Under the pieces are notes generated by a model that was not told the origin of the DNA, did no database searches, and saw only the letters and a program-made list of their open reading frames with translations. DNA of 57,917 nucleotides from Bacteroides sp. 51 (GTDB lineage: Bacteria > Bacteroidota > Bacteroidia > Bacteroidales > Bacteroidaceae), in the NCBI RefSeq assembly GCF_010500965.1, contig NZ_QVMI01000029.1, forward strand, positions 1 to 57,917, given 5' to 3'. A program made the translations under genes and the position numbers. Shown one piece after another: positions 1 to 7,320 of this stretch (positions are counted from its first letter, which is position 1; each line of letters begins with the position of its first letter).

Positions 1-92
1 AAACTATAAATTCAAATCGAAAAAAAATAAAACCGCTATAAATCATTGATATTTAAATGTTTAATTAATCGTTTCGGGGATTTCTCCGGACA

Positions 93-812
93 CTACTGAT
101 TTATCATCTTTTGTATTTCATGACTTTCTAAAAAATCCCGATCAACTGGATCTAAAGAGAATTTGATTTCAGCAAATGGGTCCTTTTTAAGTAATTCTCT
201 GTTTATCGCAATACGAGTTATTTTTTTGAAATTCTTGAGATATTTGGTAGTCGTATTATGACTGCAACCTCTCTCAGTCTTAAAATAGAATTCATAATCC
301 TCAATAAACTGTCGATTAAGTTCATCAAGATAATAATCGTCTTTTTTATAACGCCAGCGTATAAACTCTTGAGTATGCTTAAAACAAGTCTCATATCTTT
401 CGATAGTAGCAGGTGAGATATCAATACCAGATAATTTCTTACATCTTTCATTATGCTCACGAAATACTTCCAGGATTGTATGTCTAGCAGATTGATCACG
501 ACCAAGATATCGATCTAAAACCATTTGGGCAGTAATAAACCTTTCACCATCAATCTCCAGATCTCGATGTATATGAGTAATACGTGCACGAATTGCATCG
601 AGATACATATTCAACCCTTTAGCTAAAGGAGTTTTCTCAATAGCTTTACCACGTGCACTATTCCACAAGTCGGGAGATATTGTTTTCTTCACTGTGGTAT
701 CAGCACGCATCCGATTGATTGTGATTCTTAATTGAATTGGCGCTTCACCATGTTTGTTTAATCGCGTACGTCTAATATAAAACGCCACGCTAAAAGTCAT
801 TCGTTGTTCCAT
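93..812 (-). pseudogene. Truncated tyrosine recombinase (integrase), N-terminal part only
   Basis: The 239 residues match the front of Bacteroidetes phage/conjugative-element integrases. They contain the N-terminal arm-binding region (FYIRRTRLNKHGEAPIQLRI) and a SAM-like core-binding domain around residues 105-215. Members of this family usually run to about 400 residues. The frame stops at TAG (93-95) just as the catalytic domain should begin, so the R, HxxR and Tyr catalytic residues are missing. The start at 812 lies 240 bp from the left repeat of the neighbouring element and points away from it, as expected if this integrase served another element at the same tRNA target. It is most likely inactive. 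Confidence 0.8.
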
Positions 813-993
813 TTTTCACTTGATTTTTGGGTTATAAAATTACTATATCAAGTGCAAAAACAAACTATGCAAAACGCTGAATATCTGCGAATTAAAACCT
901 TATTCGGTGGCATTTTTTTGCTTTTATTTTTGCCACCTATTATGCCACCAAAAAATGCTATAAAATGCTATATTTTGCAATAGGTAGAAAAAT

Positions 994-1027
994 AAAAAAC
1001 CCTGTAAATGTTTAATTTACAGGGTTT
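994..1027. terminator. Bidirectional hairpin terminator
   Basis: A long perfect inverted repeat (AAAACCCTGTAAAT, loop GTTTA, then its complement) has T-rich sequence on both sides. It sits between the integrase remnant and the left attachment repeat. The rest of 813-1051 shows no gene. It holds the AT-rich upstream region of the integrase remnant and short repeats of aaaatgctata around 950-975. Confidence 0.55.
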
Positions 1028-1051
1028 TGCTTTCACATAAAGCACCTCCTT

Positions 1052-1069
1052 GCGGAGAGGGAGGGATTC
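1052..1069. repeat. Attachment-site repeat, left copy
   Basis: This 18-bp sequence (GCGGAGAGGGAGGGATTC) is identical to 11204-11221, where it forms the acceptor 3' strand and part of the T arm of tRNA-Ser. Outside the 18 bp the two flanks differ, which marks the core of the crossover region. Confidence 0.85.
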
Positions 1070-1229
1070 TCTCCTACTTCATTATCAATGAGTTAAGTTT
1101 CACAAATCGCAAATTAATAAAGTCTTTCTGATGCGGATAAAAATTTGCATTTAAAACTGTCGCAGAAGTATTGCACAAAATATTTGACAATAAAATAAAT
1201 CATAATGTTTAATTTAAAAATTTAAAGTT

Positions 1230-2396
1230 ATGATGACTTTTAGTGTTTGTTTTGTTTGTCGCCCTTCAAAAGCCGATAAAACAGGTTTATCACCAATTGA
1301 AATTTCACTGTCTGTAAACAACGAACGGGTGTATATTACAACCACCCGAAAATGCAAAGCTTCTTCTTTTGATGCAAAAAGACAAATGGTAAGAAGAGAA
1401 CCTGATACCAACGAATTCTTATCCGATATTAAGAAGAAACTGTTTGAGTGTCAAACAATCCTTTTCCAAAGGAATCTTCCAATTACAGCAAAAACCGTAA
1501 AAGATGCCTTCATAAATGGTATTGAGGAAAAGAAAGTAATGCTTATTGAATACCATTATGAATTTATGAAAACCGTTCAGATGAAATGCGAAAATGGACA
1601 ATTATCTGATACCACATTTTCAAAGCACCTTATCACCATCAGAAATTTAAAAGATTATATAAAAGGAAAATATGAATTGGAAGATTACCCAATTCAGGAT
1701 ATTAATTATGAATTCATAGATGGCTTTTTCACATTCCTAAGAAAAACCAAATCACATAATACAGCATTAAAGGACATAGACCGATTTAGGCAAATTGTAA
1801 TTCTAAGTTTTAATTCTGGTGTTATAAATAAGAATCCGTTCACAACTTGGAAACAGGTAAAGGAAAAAAAAGAAGTGGAATTTCTAACTGAAGCTGAAAT
1901 TAATAAAATTGAGAAAAAACAGTTTGGTAGTGATAGACTTAATAAAGTACGGGATGTGTTTGTATTCTGTTGCTACACAGCACTTGCATATTCAGATTGT
2001 TTTGAACTCACACCCGAACATATACATACTGATGATAGTGGTAATATATGGATTATCAAACCCCGAAAGAAAACAAACGTAATGGCAAAAATTCCACTTA
2101 TTCCAAAAGCTTTGCGGATTTTGCAGAAATACAATTTTGAATTGCCAGTTCTTTCAAATCAAAAATATAACTGTTATCTGGATGAAATTGGTACTATATG
2201 TAATATTAAGAAGAAGCTACATACACACATTGCCCGACATTCCGCAGCAACATTATTCTTAAACAATGGTGTTCCTATTGAAGCGGTTTCAAAAATTTTG
2301 GGACATACCAATATCAAACAAACGCAGCATTATGCAAAACTACTGGATAAATCAATAATGGAATCAGTGAAAGGTAGTAAGTTATTTCAATTATAA
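1230..2396 (+). CDS. Tyrosine recombinase/integrase of the element
   Basis: This 388-residue protein has the full length and layout of Bacteroidetes integrases: an arm-binding N-terminus, a SAM-like domain at about 105-200, and a catalytic domain at about 215-385. Visible catalytic residues are HIAR (the HxxR box), LGHTNIKQTQHYAKL (His and the nucleophile Tyr) and a Lys in the RKKTNVMAK hairpin. The first Arg box reads TALAYSDCFEL, without the usual Arg. Loss of this Arg is known in IntDOT-type Bacteroides integrases and need not mean inactivity. It would catalyse integration and excision at the 18-bp tRNA-Ser core. The start ATG lies just after an AT-rich leader, and a second in-frame ATG follows directly. 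Confidence 0.93.
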   Translation: MMTFSVCFVCRPSKADKTGLSPIEISLSVNNERVYITTTRKCKASSFDAKRQMVRREPDTNEFLSDIKKKLFECQTILFQRNLPITAKTVKDAFINGIEEKKVMLIEYHYEFMKTVQMKCENGQLSDTTFSKHLITIRNLKDYIKGKYELEDYPIQDINYEFIDGFFTFLRKTKSHNTALKDIDRFRQIVILSFNSGVINKNPFTTWKQVKEKKEVEFLTEAEINKIEKKQFGSDRLNKVRDVFVFCCYTALAYSDCFELTPEHIHTDDSGNIWIIKPRKKTNVMAKIPLIPKALRILQKYNFELPVLSNQKYNCYLDEIGTICNIKKKLHTHIARHSAATLFLNNGVPIEAVSKILGHTNIKQTQHYAKLLDKSIMESVKGSKLFQL

Positions 2397-2483
2397 CTTA
2401 AAATACCCATCTTAAAATTGGGGTATAACCTAAAGATTACCTATATTTGTAATGCGATTAAATAACAAGTGATATTTGAAATT

Positions 2484-2672
2484 ATGGACGAACAAGAAAA
2501 ACGGGAATGGCTTAAAAATATTTCAATGCAGATATTGCAAGCCAAAGAGAATCTAAAGATGCTTAGTTTTCTTTCCAATGAGAAAAACATTCAGAACAAC
2601 AAAGAAGTTGATTATTGGTTGGATAGACTAAGGAATTTGGAAAACCTTGAAAGAGAATTGAAAAAGAAGTAA
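2484..2672 (+). CDS. Small acidic/basic helical protein, unknown function
   Basis: A 62-residue charged, helix-rich protein starting MDEQEKREWLKN. I chose the ATG at 2484 rather than an upstream GTG. It follows the integrase by 87 bp on the same strand, the place where small regulatory or excision proteins often sit. No motif identifies it, and a role in excision would be a guess from position only. Confidence 0.55.
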   Translation: MDEQEKREWLKNISMQILQAKENLKMLSFLSNEKNIQNNKEVDYWLDRLRNLENLERELKKK

Positions 2673-2680
2673 TTAACTTA

Positions 2681-2694
2681 GGGGGTGTACCCCC
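2681..2694. other. Short G/C hairpin between early genes
   Basis: GGGGGT-GT-ACCCCC is a compact perfect inverted repeat between two plus-strand genes. No T-run follows, so it is a weak terminator at best. Hairpins of the same GGGGT/ACCCC type recur at 3953-3969 and 5884-5908 inside this element. Confidence 0.4.
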
Positions 2695-2713
2695 CCATAT
2701 AAAACGTAATAAT

Positions 2714-3133
2714 ATGGACTTTAATACAGAACTTAATAAATTGGTAGATTACTTTAATGGCACTGATACCAACAAGTTTAAAGAACAATATGGTGTTTTG
2801 GAATCCAATTTTGATTTAGATGAAGAAAAGAAAGACCTTATTCAGAAAGCAATTTCAGAAGCATCCAGAAAGCAAGGTGAAAAGGTTGATGCCTTTATAA
2901 TTGAAACAAGATTGAAATTACAGTTGGCAGAAATTACAGAAGTTGTATCTTTGAAGTATATTGCAATGAAGTACTTCAACCACTCAAAGAGTTGGTTATA
3001 TCAACGCATTAACGGTAATATTGTAAAAGGTAAACCTGCAAAGTTTACAGATGAAGAATTAAAGAAACTGCAATTTGCCATAAACGATATTGGACGTAAA
3101 CTATCAGAATTTCAAATATCTTCTGTTGTTTAA
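2714..3133 (+). CDS. DUF5053-like phage protein
   Basis: This 139-residue protein has a charged helical first half and a conserved-looking C-terminal part, with SLKYIAMKYFNHSKSWLYQRING followed by a KPAKFTDEEL stretch. That resembles the DUF5053 family common in Bacteroides prophages. The SLKYIA...SWLYQRING portion looks like a small helix-turn-helix, so DNA binding is plausible but unproven. It closes the plus-strand early module and ends just before a strong hairpin terminator. Confidence 0.65.
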   Translation: MDFNTELNKLVDYFNGTDTNKFKEQYGVLESNFDLDEEKKDLIQKAISEASRKQGEKVDAFIIETRLKLQLAEITEVVSLKYIAMKYFNHSKSWLYQRINGNIVKGKPAKFTDEELKKLQFAINDIGRKLSEFQISSVV

Positions 3134-3149
3134 TCGCAACGTCCAATTT

Positions 3150-3180
3150 AAGGGTAGGTTAATTCCTACCCTTTCTTTTT
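3150..3180. terminator. Rho-independent terminator between convergent genes
   Basis: The perfect arms AAGGGTAGG and CCTACCCTT around a TTAATT loop are followed by TCTTTTT on the plus strand. It terminates the 2714-3133 gene. The stop codon of the convergent gene at 3179 lies in its T-run. Confidence 0.8.
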
Positions 3181-3580
3181 ATTCCACTGTTATTTCAATA
3201 TCCTTTTCATCTTTCAATAACTCAACCAACTTCTTTTCATAGTGTGTTGAATTAATAACCTTACCTTTCACTTTATTCTCACCAACAATAATACAACCAC
3301 AACTGTGTTCAGCCGTATTTCCTTTGTGTATCAATATTCCTTCAAAGAATGGTACATCTAATAGTCTTGGTAATAATCGTTTAAATTTCGGGCTTACATT
3401 AAGTATTATCTTATATGTTCCTGATGGTATTGCAGTTTCACAATATACCTTATCTTCAATACTATTCAGTTCTCTTACAACATCCTCAATAGTATCACAC
3501 AGGTATTCATCATTGATGTATAGTTTACCAATTGTGTATAACTCACCTTTATAAAAACGGTGTAATCTCAATCTTATCAT
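3179..3580 (-). CDS. DUF5675-like protein, possible phage lysis enzyme
   Basis: This 133-residue protein resembles DUF5675, a family found in Bacteroidetes phages. The features seen are an N-terminal beta-rich start (RLRLHRFYKGELYTIGKLY), AIPSGTYKI, and the stretch ILIHKGNTAEHSCGCIIVG. The last of these, with His, His and Cys, recalls the active site of L,D-transpeptidase folds. A role in cell-wall cutting or lysis is an inference from that resemblance. It is convergent with the DUF5053-like gene and divergent from the gene at 3611. The short 30-bp divergent gap must carry both promoters. Confidence 0.65.
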   Translation of the reverse strand: MIRLRLHRFYKGELYTIGKLYINDEYLCDTIEDVVRELNSIEDKVYCETAIPSGTYKIILNVSPKFKRLLPRLLDVPFFEGILIHKGNTAEHSCGCIIVGENKVKGKVINSTHYEKKLVELLKDEKDIEITVE

Positions 3581-3610
3581 TATATTTGTGTTTTTAAAAT
3601 AGATAAGATT

Positions 3611-3949
3611 ATGAGAAAAACAGAAGAAGAATATTTAAACAATGTTTTGAATTCATTTGCAAAACTGGATGCAGAAGCGGAAGAAGCTAATGTATCTGGA
3701 ATTACATACCTGCAAGCATATAAGAATCTAATTGTTTCAGTTTGTGATTTAAAAACTCATATCAACCCCAGTTATGCGGAAAAGATTGATATGTTCGACA
3801 AATTATATGATACGGATAAGATAGAGCCTAAAATAATGAAGTTACATTTAGAAGGGGATAAAACTGCATTAAAATCGTTTCTGAAAACTGAAACACAAAA
3901 AATGGCAGATTTCATTAAACCTATATTGGTTCAATCTTTGAAAAAATAA
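3611..3949 (+). CDS. Hypothetical protein of phage-like element
   Basis: A 112-residue acidic, helix-rich protein starting MRKTEEEYLNN. I do not recognise the family. It stands alone on the plus strand, convergent with the terminase gene, and is followed within 3 bp by a GGGGTA/TACCCC hairpin. No signal peptide or membrane segment is seen. Confidence 0.5.
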   Translation: MRKTEEEYLNNVLNSFAKLDAEAEEANVSGITYLQAYKNLIVSVCDLKTHINPSYAEKIDMFDKLYDTDKIEPKIMKLHLEGDKTALKSFLKTETQKMADFIKPILVQSLKK

Positions 3950-3952
3950 TGA

Positions 3953-3969
3953 GGGGTATAATTTACCCC
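3953..3969. other. GGGGTA/TACCCC hairpin after a small gene
   Basis: A 6-bp perfect stem with a short AT loop directly follows the stop codon of the 3611-3949 gene. It could serve as a weak terminator between this gene and the convergent terminase gene. The rest of 3970-4059 shows nothing further. Confidence 0.4.
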
Positions 3970-4059
3970 CACTATTGTGCTCATAATTTGCGACCAATAT
4001 TTGTAACTAATTGATAATCAATATAGGTTCGGTTCTCACACATACTATTTTACTGATAA

Positions 4060-5349
4060 TCAGTGAATGAATTTGTAGGAGAACTTACCAGTATTCAATT
4101 TTTCATTCTTACATTTTAAGGCTATTGCCAAACTCATTATTCTATCATCCTTATGCCCTGCCTTTGCTCCAAAAGAAATTTTCTTTGTCTTGGTTATCTG
4201 ATAAATGAAAGTGGAAAATTGGGAAAATAAATCAGTATCCAGTTTGTTCAACCAAACTTCATTCCTATCAATGGCTAAAGCCAATTCAGTTATAATATCC
4301 GTTTTAGTTTGGTTGGTAGTAAGAAACGAATGGAGAAGTTTTTTGTTCTTCACCAGTTTCTTGATTTCATTTATCATAACTGAACCAATAGAATTTTCTT
4401 CCATATAAACGCCTTGAAGATTTTTGGTTGAATTAATTATTTCGGCAATTAGTTTATAGCGAGTATCTAAGTTACCAGTTATCTTATGTTGGAATACTTG
4501 GTTGGAATCATTGATAGTGGTTACAATAGTTTCATCTGCACCAACTGAAGAGAAGTCAATCCCAATCCAATGTCTTAAATTATCTTGTTTTGTATTTAAT
4601 TGATAGTCAGCGAATTGTTTGTCAAATCCTTTAAAGTAAGTAATAGCATCATCAATAAATTCGCATAAAAATTCTTGTTTAAATGCTAATTCAGGATATG
4701 ATTTTTCTAATTCTTTTAGTTCATCTGGTGAAATTAACGCATCATCATATATTGTTTTCTTTATGTACTTATATCCCTTTTCCTGATTAATACCTTTTAA
4801 ACATAAGTCATAGTAAAATCCTTTTTTTCCAAATGGTGTAGATATGGCAATAAGTTTTCTTCCTTTTACTTTAAAGGTTGGGTAAATGACATTCCAGAAT
4901 AGATTATTATTTTCATCCCCTTCATTGTAGAATGCAGCTTCATCCAAACATATATGGGTGAATGTTTGTCCCCTTAAACTATCTGATTGTTCTGCTGATG
5001 CAAGTAATAAAGTAGAGTTGGTAACTGTTTCAATTATTAAGTCTGTTGCATTGGCAGATTTAATTAAACCACTATTTCCAAACAGTTTAACAATATCTTT
5101 GAATATTTTTTTGGATAGTTTTAATGTTGGAGCTAAATAACAAATTGAATTATACTTTCTGCATAACCACCCTACAATTAACAATTTGATTGTTGTTGTT
5201 TTACCTTGCTGTCTTGAATAGTTTGCACATATATACTTGTAGTGCATATTATGTGCTGCATCATATAGTTCTTTTTGGGACTTTGTTAAATTGAGATTTT
5301 TAATTTGAAGGGTGATTTTCTTTGCTTTTTGAACATCATCCTTCTTCAT
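4060..5349 (-). CDS. Phage terminase large subunit
   Basis: This 429-residue protein has the two domains of a DNA-packaging motor. The ATPase shows a Walker-A-like NYSRQQGKTTT at about 43-53 and Walker B HICLDEAAF near 135, followed by the ISTPFG coupling motif. The RNase H-like nuclease shows GIDFSSVGADET near 262 and GHKDDRIMSLAIA near 405, supplying the acidic metal ligands. It would cut concatemeric DNA and pump it into a procapsid. It overlaps the small-subunit gene by 14 bp. Its presence without recognisable head genes is unusual and suggests packaging into another phage's heads, or loss of those genes. Confidence 0.93.
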   Translation of the reverse strand: MKKDDVQKAKKITLQIKNLNLTKSQKELYDAAHNMHYKYICANYSRQQGKTTTIKLLIVGWLCRKYNSICYLAPTLKLSKKIFKDIVKLFGNSGLIKSANATDLIIETVTNSTLLLASAEQSDSLRGQTFTHICLDEAAFYNEGDENNNLFWNVIYPTFKVKGRKLIAISTPFGKKGFYYDLCLKGINQEKGYKYIKKTIYDDALISPDELKELEKSYPELAFKQEFLCEFIDDAITYFKGFDKQFADYQLNTKQDNLRHWIGIDFSSVGADETIVTTINDSNQVFQHKITGNLDTRYKLIAEIINSTKNLQGVYMEENSIGSVMINEIKKLVKNKKLLHSFLTTNQTKTDIITELALAIDRNEVWLNKLDTDLFSQFSTFIYQITKTKKISFGAKAGHKDDRIMSLAIALKCKNEKLNTGKFSYKFIH

Positions 5350-5767
5350 TTTCCACCTCTATTACATCTTCATCATTATTGGTGTTTGCGTTGAAATCAA
5401 TTTGAACTATGACATCTGAATTAATCATTAGTTTTTCAGGTTCGTTCAATCCCATCAGTTTAGTTAATGAATCCAGTGTTTGCCTTGCGTTGGTTCTATC
5501 TGCATTATTTACCGCATCTTCATATATTGACAGGTATCTATCATACATTAGATTACGTTGTTTCTCTCGATTATCAGCCAATTCAATAGCACATTCGTCA
5601 TAGGCTTGTTTCACAACTTTATAACGCTGTGCTCTACTCCACTTATCAGAACCCCAACCATAGGTATCAACTTCAAGTTCTTTGATTATTTCATATCTCG
5701 TTTGCCCATTTATAATTTTAGTCCATATTTCTTGAACCCAATCCTGTTTCAAATATTTCTTACTCAT
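5336..5767 (-). CDS. Putative terminase small subunit
   Basis: This 143-residue protein sits directly upstream of the large terminase, with a 14-bp overlap that implies translational coupling. It starts with a helical DNA-binding-like region (QDWVQEIWTKIINGQTRYEI) and ends in an acidic tail (NNDEDVIEVENEEG). Position, size and helical content fit the small subunit that recognises the packaging site. No diagnostic motif is visible, so the call rests mainly on context. Confidence 0.65.
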   Translation of the reverse strand: MSKKYLKQDWVQEIWTKIINGQTRYEIIKELEVDTYGWGSDKWSRAQRYKVVKQAYDECAIELADNREKQRNLMYDRYLSIYEDAVNNADRTNARQTLDSLTKLMGLNEPEKLMINSDVIVQIDFNANTNNDEDVIEVENEEG

Positions 5768-5790
5768 ATTATCTACTTTTTGGAATAGAT

Positions 5791-5826
5791 AAAAAGAAAG
5801 GGATGTAGACAGTTAAGCTACATCCC
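5791..5826 (-). terminator. Terminator upstream of terminase genes
   Basis: On the minus strand, arms GGGATGTAG and CTACATCCC are followed by TTTCTTTTT. It ends transcription arriving from the tail module and implies that the terminase pair has its own promoter. Confidence 0.7.
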
Positions 5827-5883
5827 CAGATAAAAACAGGTTTAAACTATATAATGAATAGGTGTTTGAAATTTCTTTTAAAA

Positions 5884-5908
5884 GAGGGGTGCAACGCTTC
5901 ACACCCCT
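5884..5908 (-). terminator. Second hairpin between tail and terminase modules
   Basis: The inverted repeat AGGGGTG...CACCCCT is followed on the minus strand by CTTTTAAAAG. It lies 60 bp from the preceding hairpin, giving a tandem terminator arrangement in the gap 5768-6030, which otherwise contains no gene. Confidence 0.45.
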
Positions 5909-6030
5909 GTGTCCAAGTTGGTTGACCTTGAACACTGAATTAACTGGTTAGGAATTATTTCAATTTTCTATTTATTTTATCAATATCGTCTTTCATTTTA
6001 CTTTTTTCATAACCTTATTACCAAGGGGAT

Positions 6031-6411
6031 TTACTTGTTTTTTTTAGCCTTACCCCAATATTTATCAGCCCAATAAAAGAGTTTTCTATTGTAATCTAAT
6101 GCAATAAAATCAAGATTCATACAATTAGCAATAACTGCAATATATTCTTTTCCATTATGTGCATATCTTCTTTTTTCCACTTTATAAGTGCCTTCAAATT
6201 TATCATCAACCCATTCGCCAAAAATTGGATTACCGTAACGCATTGAATATGTATTATTTGAATAAAAAGTTATTTGACACCAATTTTCACTACCATCATC
6301 GGCAACAGTCCAAGTACCAATAATATCCTCTTTTACTGATATAACACTTGGAGTAAAATAATCTTCAACTATTGCAACTGTAAGACCAATAGAACCACAT
6401 ACAATATTCAT
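6031..6411 (-). CDS. Hypothetical beta-rich small protein
   Basis: This 126-residue protein has a hydrophobic first stretch (IVCGSIGLTVAIV). A central region resembles lipocalin-like domains (IIGTWTVADDGSENWCQITFY), alternating aromatic residues and turns. The basic tail ends GKAKKNK. Function is unknown. It lies at the end of the tail module, just before two terminators, where moron-type genes are often found. Confidence 0.5.
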   Translation of the reverse strand: MNIVCGSIGLTVAIVEDYFTPSVISVKEDIIGTWTVADDGSENWCQITFYSNNTYSMRYGNPIFGEWVDDKFEGTYKVEKRRYAHNGKEYIAVIANCMNLDFIALDYNRKLFYWADKYWGKAKKNK

Positions 6412-6473
6412 TGCTTTTATTATCAGTTATTTCATCAAATAGTGCTTCTAAAGCATCTATTATTTCTTTTAGT

Positions 6474-7019
6474 TTATGAATCATAGATGGGTTCATAGAT
6501 GTAGTTAACGGTATGTTCTGAATTGAAATAATTAGGATTCAACTCAAACAATGGGTATGATGAAGTGATATTAAGAGTAATGGAATAACCAATACTTTCA
6601 GTTTTTGCACCTGTTTGATTCTCATAGGTAAGAGTAACACCACCATCAGAGCCGAACACAAAGTATCTGCCAGTATAGGTTCTAAATGCAACCAAAAACT
6701 TTGAATTGGTTGATTTCAACATCTCCCTTTGAATATCTGCATCATATAAACCTATAAATGTGGCTAATTGCTGCCCGTATGCACTATTATTTACTTTTTC
6801 GGTAAAATTAGCTTCATCTACAGATTGTAATTCAAACCAATCCCCTTTAGTATATATATTATCCACATACATAGAATCATATAATGAATCATCTTTGAAT
6901 TTATACCCATCGAAATCATTTATATCTAATATCCAAAGGTTTATATAAGTTTCCCTTGTATTTGTTATTGTCAATGGAAGTAATTTTAAATAGCCCTTCA
7001 AAAATCCTAATACTATCAA
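6474..7019 (-). CDS. Phage structural protein, downstream frame (no proper start)
   Basis: The useful part reads as a phage tail or connector protein of about 150 residues, containing YTKGDWFELQSVDEANFTEK and a beta-rich end (SIGYSITLNITSSYPLFEL). The first ATG in frame is about 50 codons in. The open frame upstream only offers TTG and overlaps the end of the preceding gene in another frame. It was probably once read as a continuation of that gene, or is a neighbour joined to it by a deletion. Confidence 0.5.
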   Translation of the reverse strand: MIVLGFLKGYLKLLPLTITNTRETYINLWILDINDFDGYKFKDDSLYDSMYVDNIYTKGDWFELQSVDEANFTEKVNNSAYGQQLATFIGLYDADIQREMLKSTNSKFLVAFRTYTGRYFVFGSDGGVTLTYENQTGAKTESIGYSITLNITSSYPLFELNPNYFNSEHTVNYIYEPIYDS

Positions 7020-7257
7020 CTATTAATTCAGCATTGAACAGGTGATTAAACTTATTCTTAACTTCTTCATTGTTAGCGTAATTAAATATTTCATCATTGT
7101 TTTTCGAGAAAGGCAAAGTAATGGTATAGGAGTACTGGACATCCTTTGAAGTAATCTCACTTGGAATGAATATTTCTTTATTTAATCTAACACCTAATTC
7201 ATAAGGATTGGTTATATCACACAATTTACCATTAATATAAAGTTCTATGTTTACCAT
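6916..7257 (-). CDS. N-terminal fragment of a phage tail/structural protein
   Basis: The 113 residues resemble the start of a much longer structural protein common in Bacteroides phages, with FIPSEITSKDVQYSYTITL, KFNHLFNAELIVDSIRIFEG and DNNKYKGNLYKP. The frame ends abruptly after KPLDIRYK. Plausible protein then continues in the +1 frame (LDINDFDGYKFKDD). The gene is therefore a frameshift mutant, a deletion junction, or a site of recoding. Confidence 0.55.
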   Translation of the reverse strand: MVNIELYINGKLCDITNPYELGVRLNKEIFIPSEITSKDVQYSYTITLPFSKNNDEIFNYANNEEVKNKFNHLFNAELIVDSIRIFEGLFKITSIDNNKYKGNLYKPLDIRYK

Positions 7258-7289
7258 TTATCTTCTTTTTCAAAAAGATAAAGACTATG

Positions 7290-7315
7290 AAAAAAGGTGT
7301 TGTTTCCAACACCCT
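7290..7315 (-). terminator. Terminator after the 543-residue tail gene
   Basis: On the minus strand GGGTGTTG, loop GAAA, CAACACC is followed by TTTTTT. It lies directly after the stop of the 7321-8952 gene, separating that operon from the next tail fragment. Confidence 0.75.
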
Positions 7316-7320
7316 TATAT

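Noticed and set aside
1-92. Possible continuation of the truncated integrase beyond its stop
   Set aside because: I saw no catalytic-domain motif (HxxR or Tyr box) in this AT-rich stretch, and it is too short to contain one.
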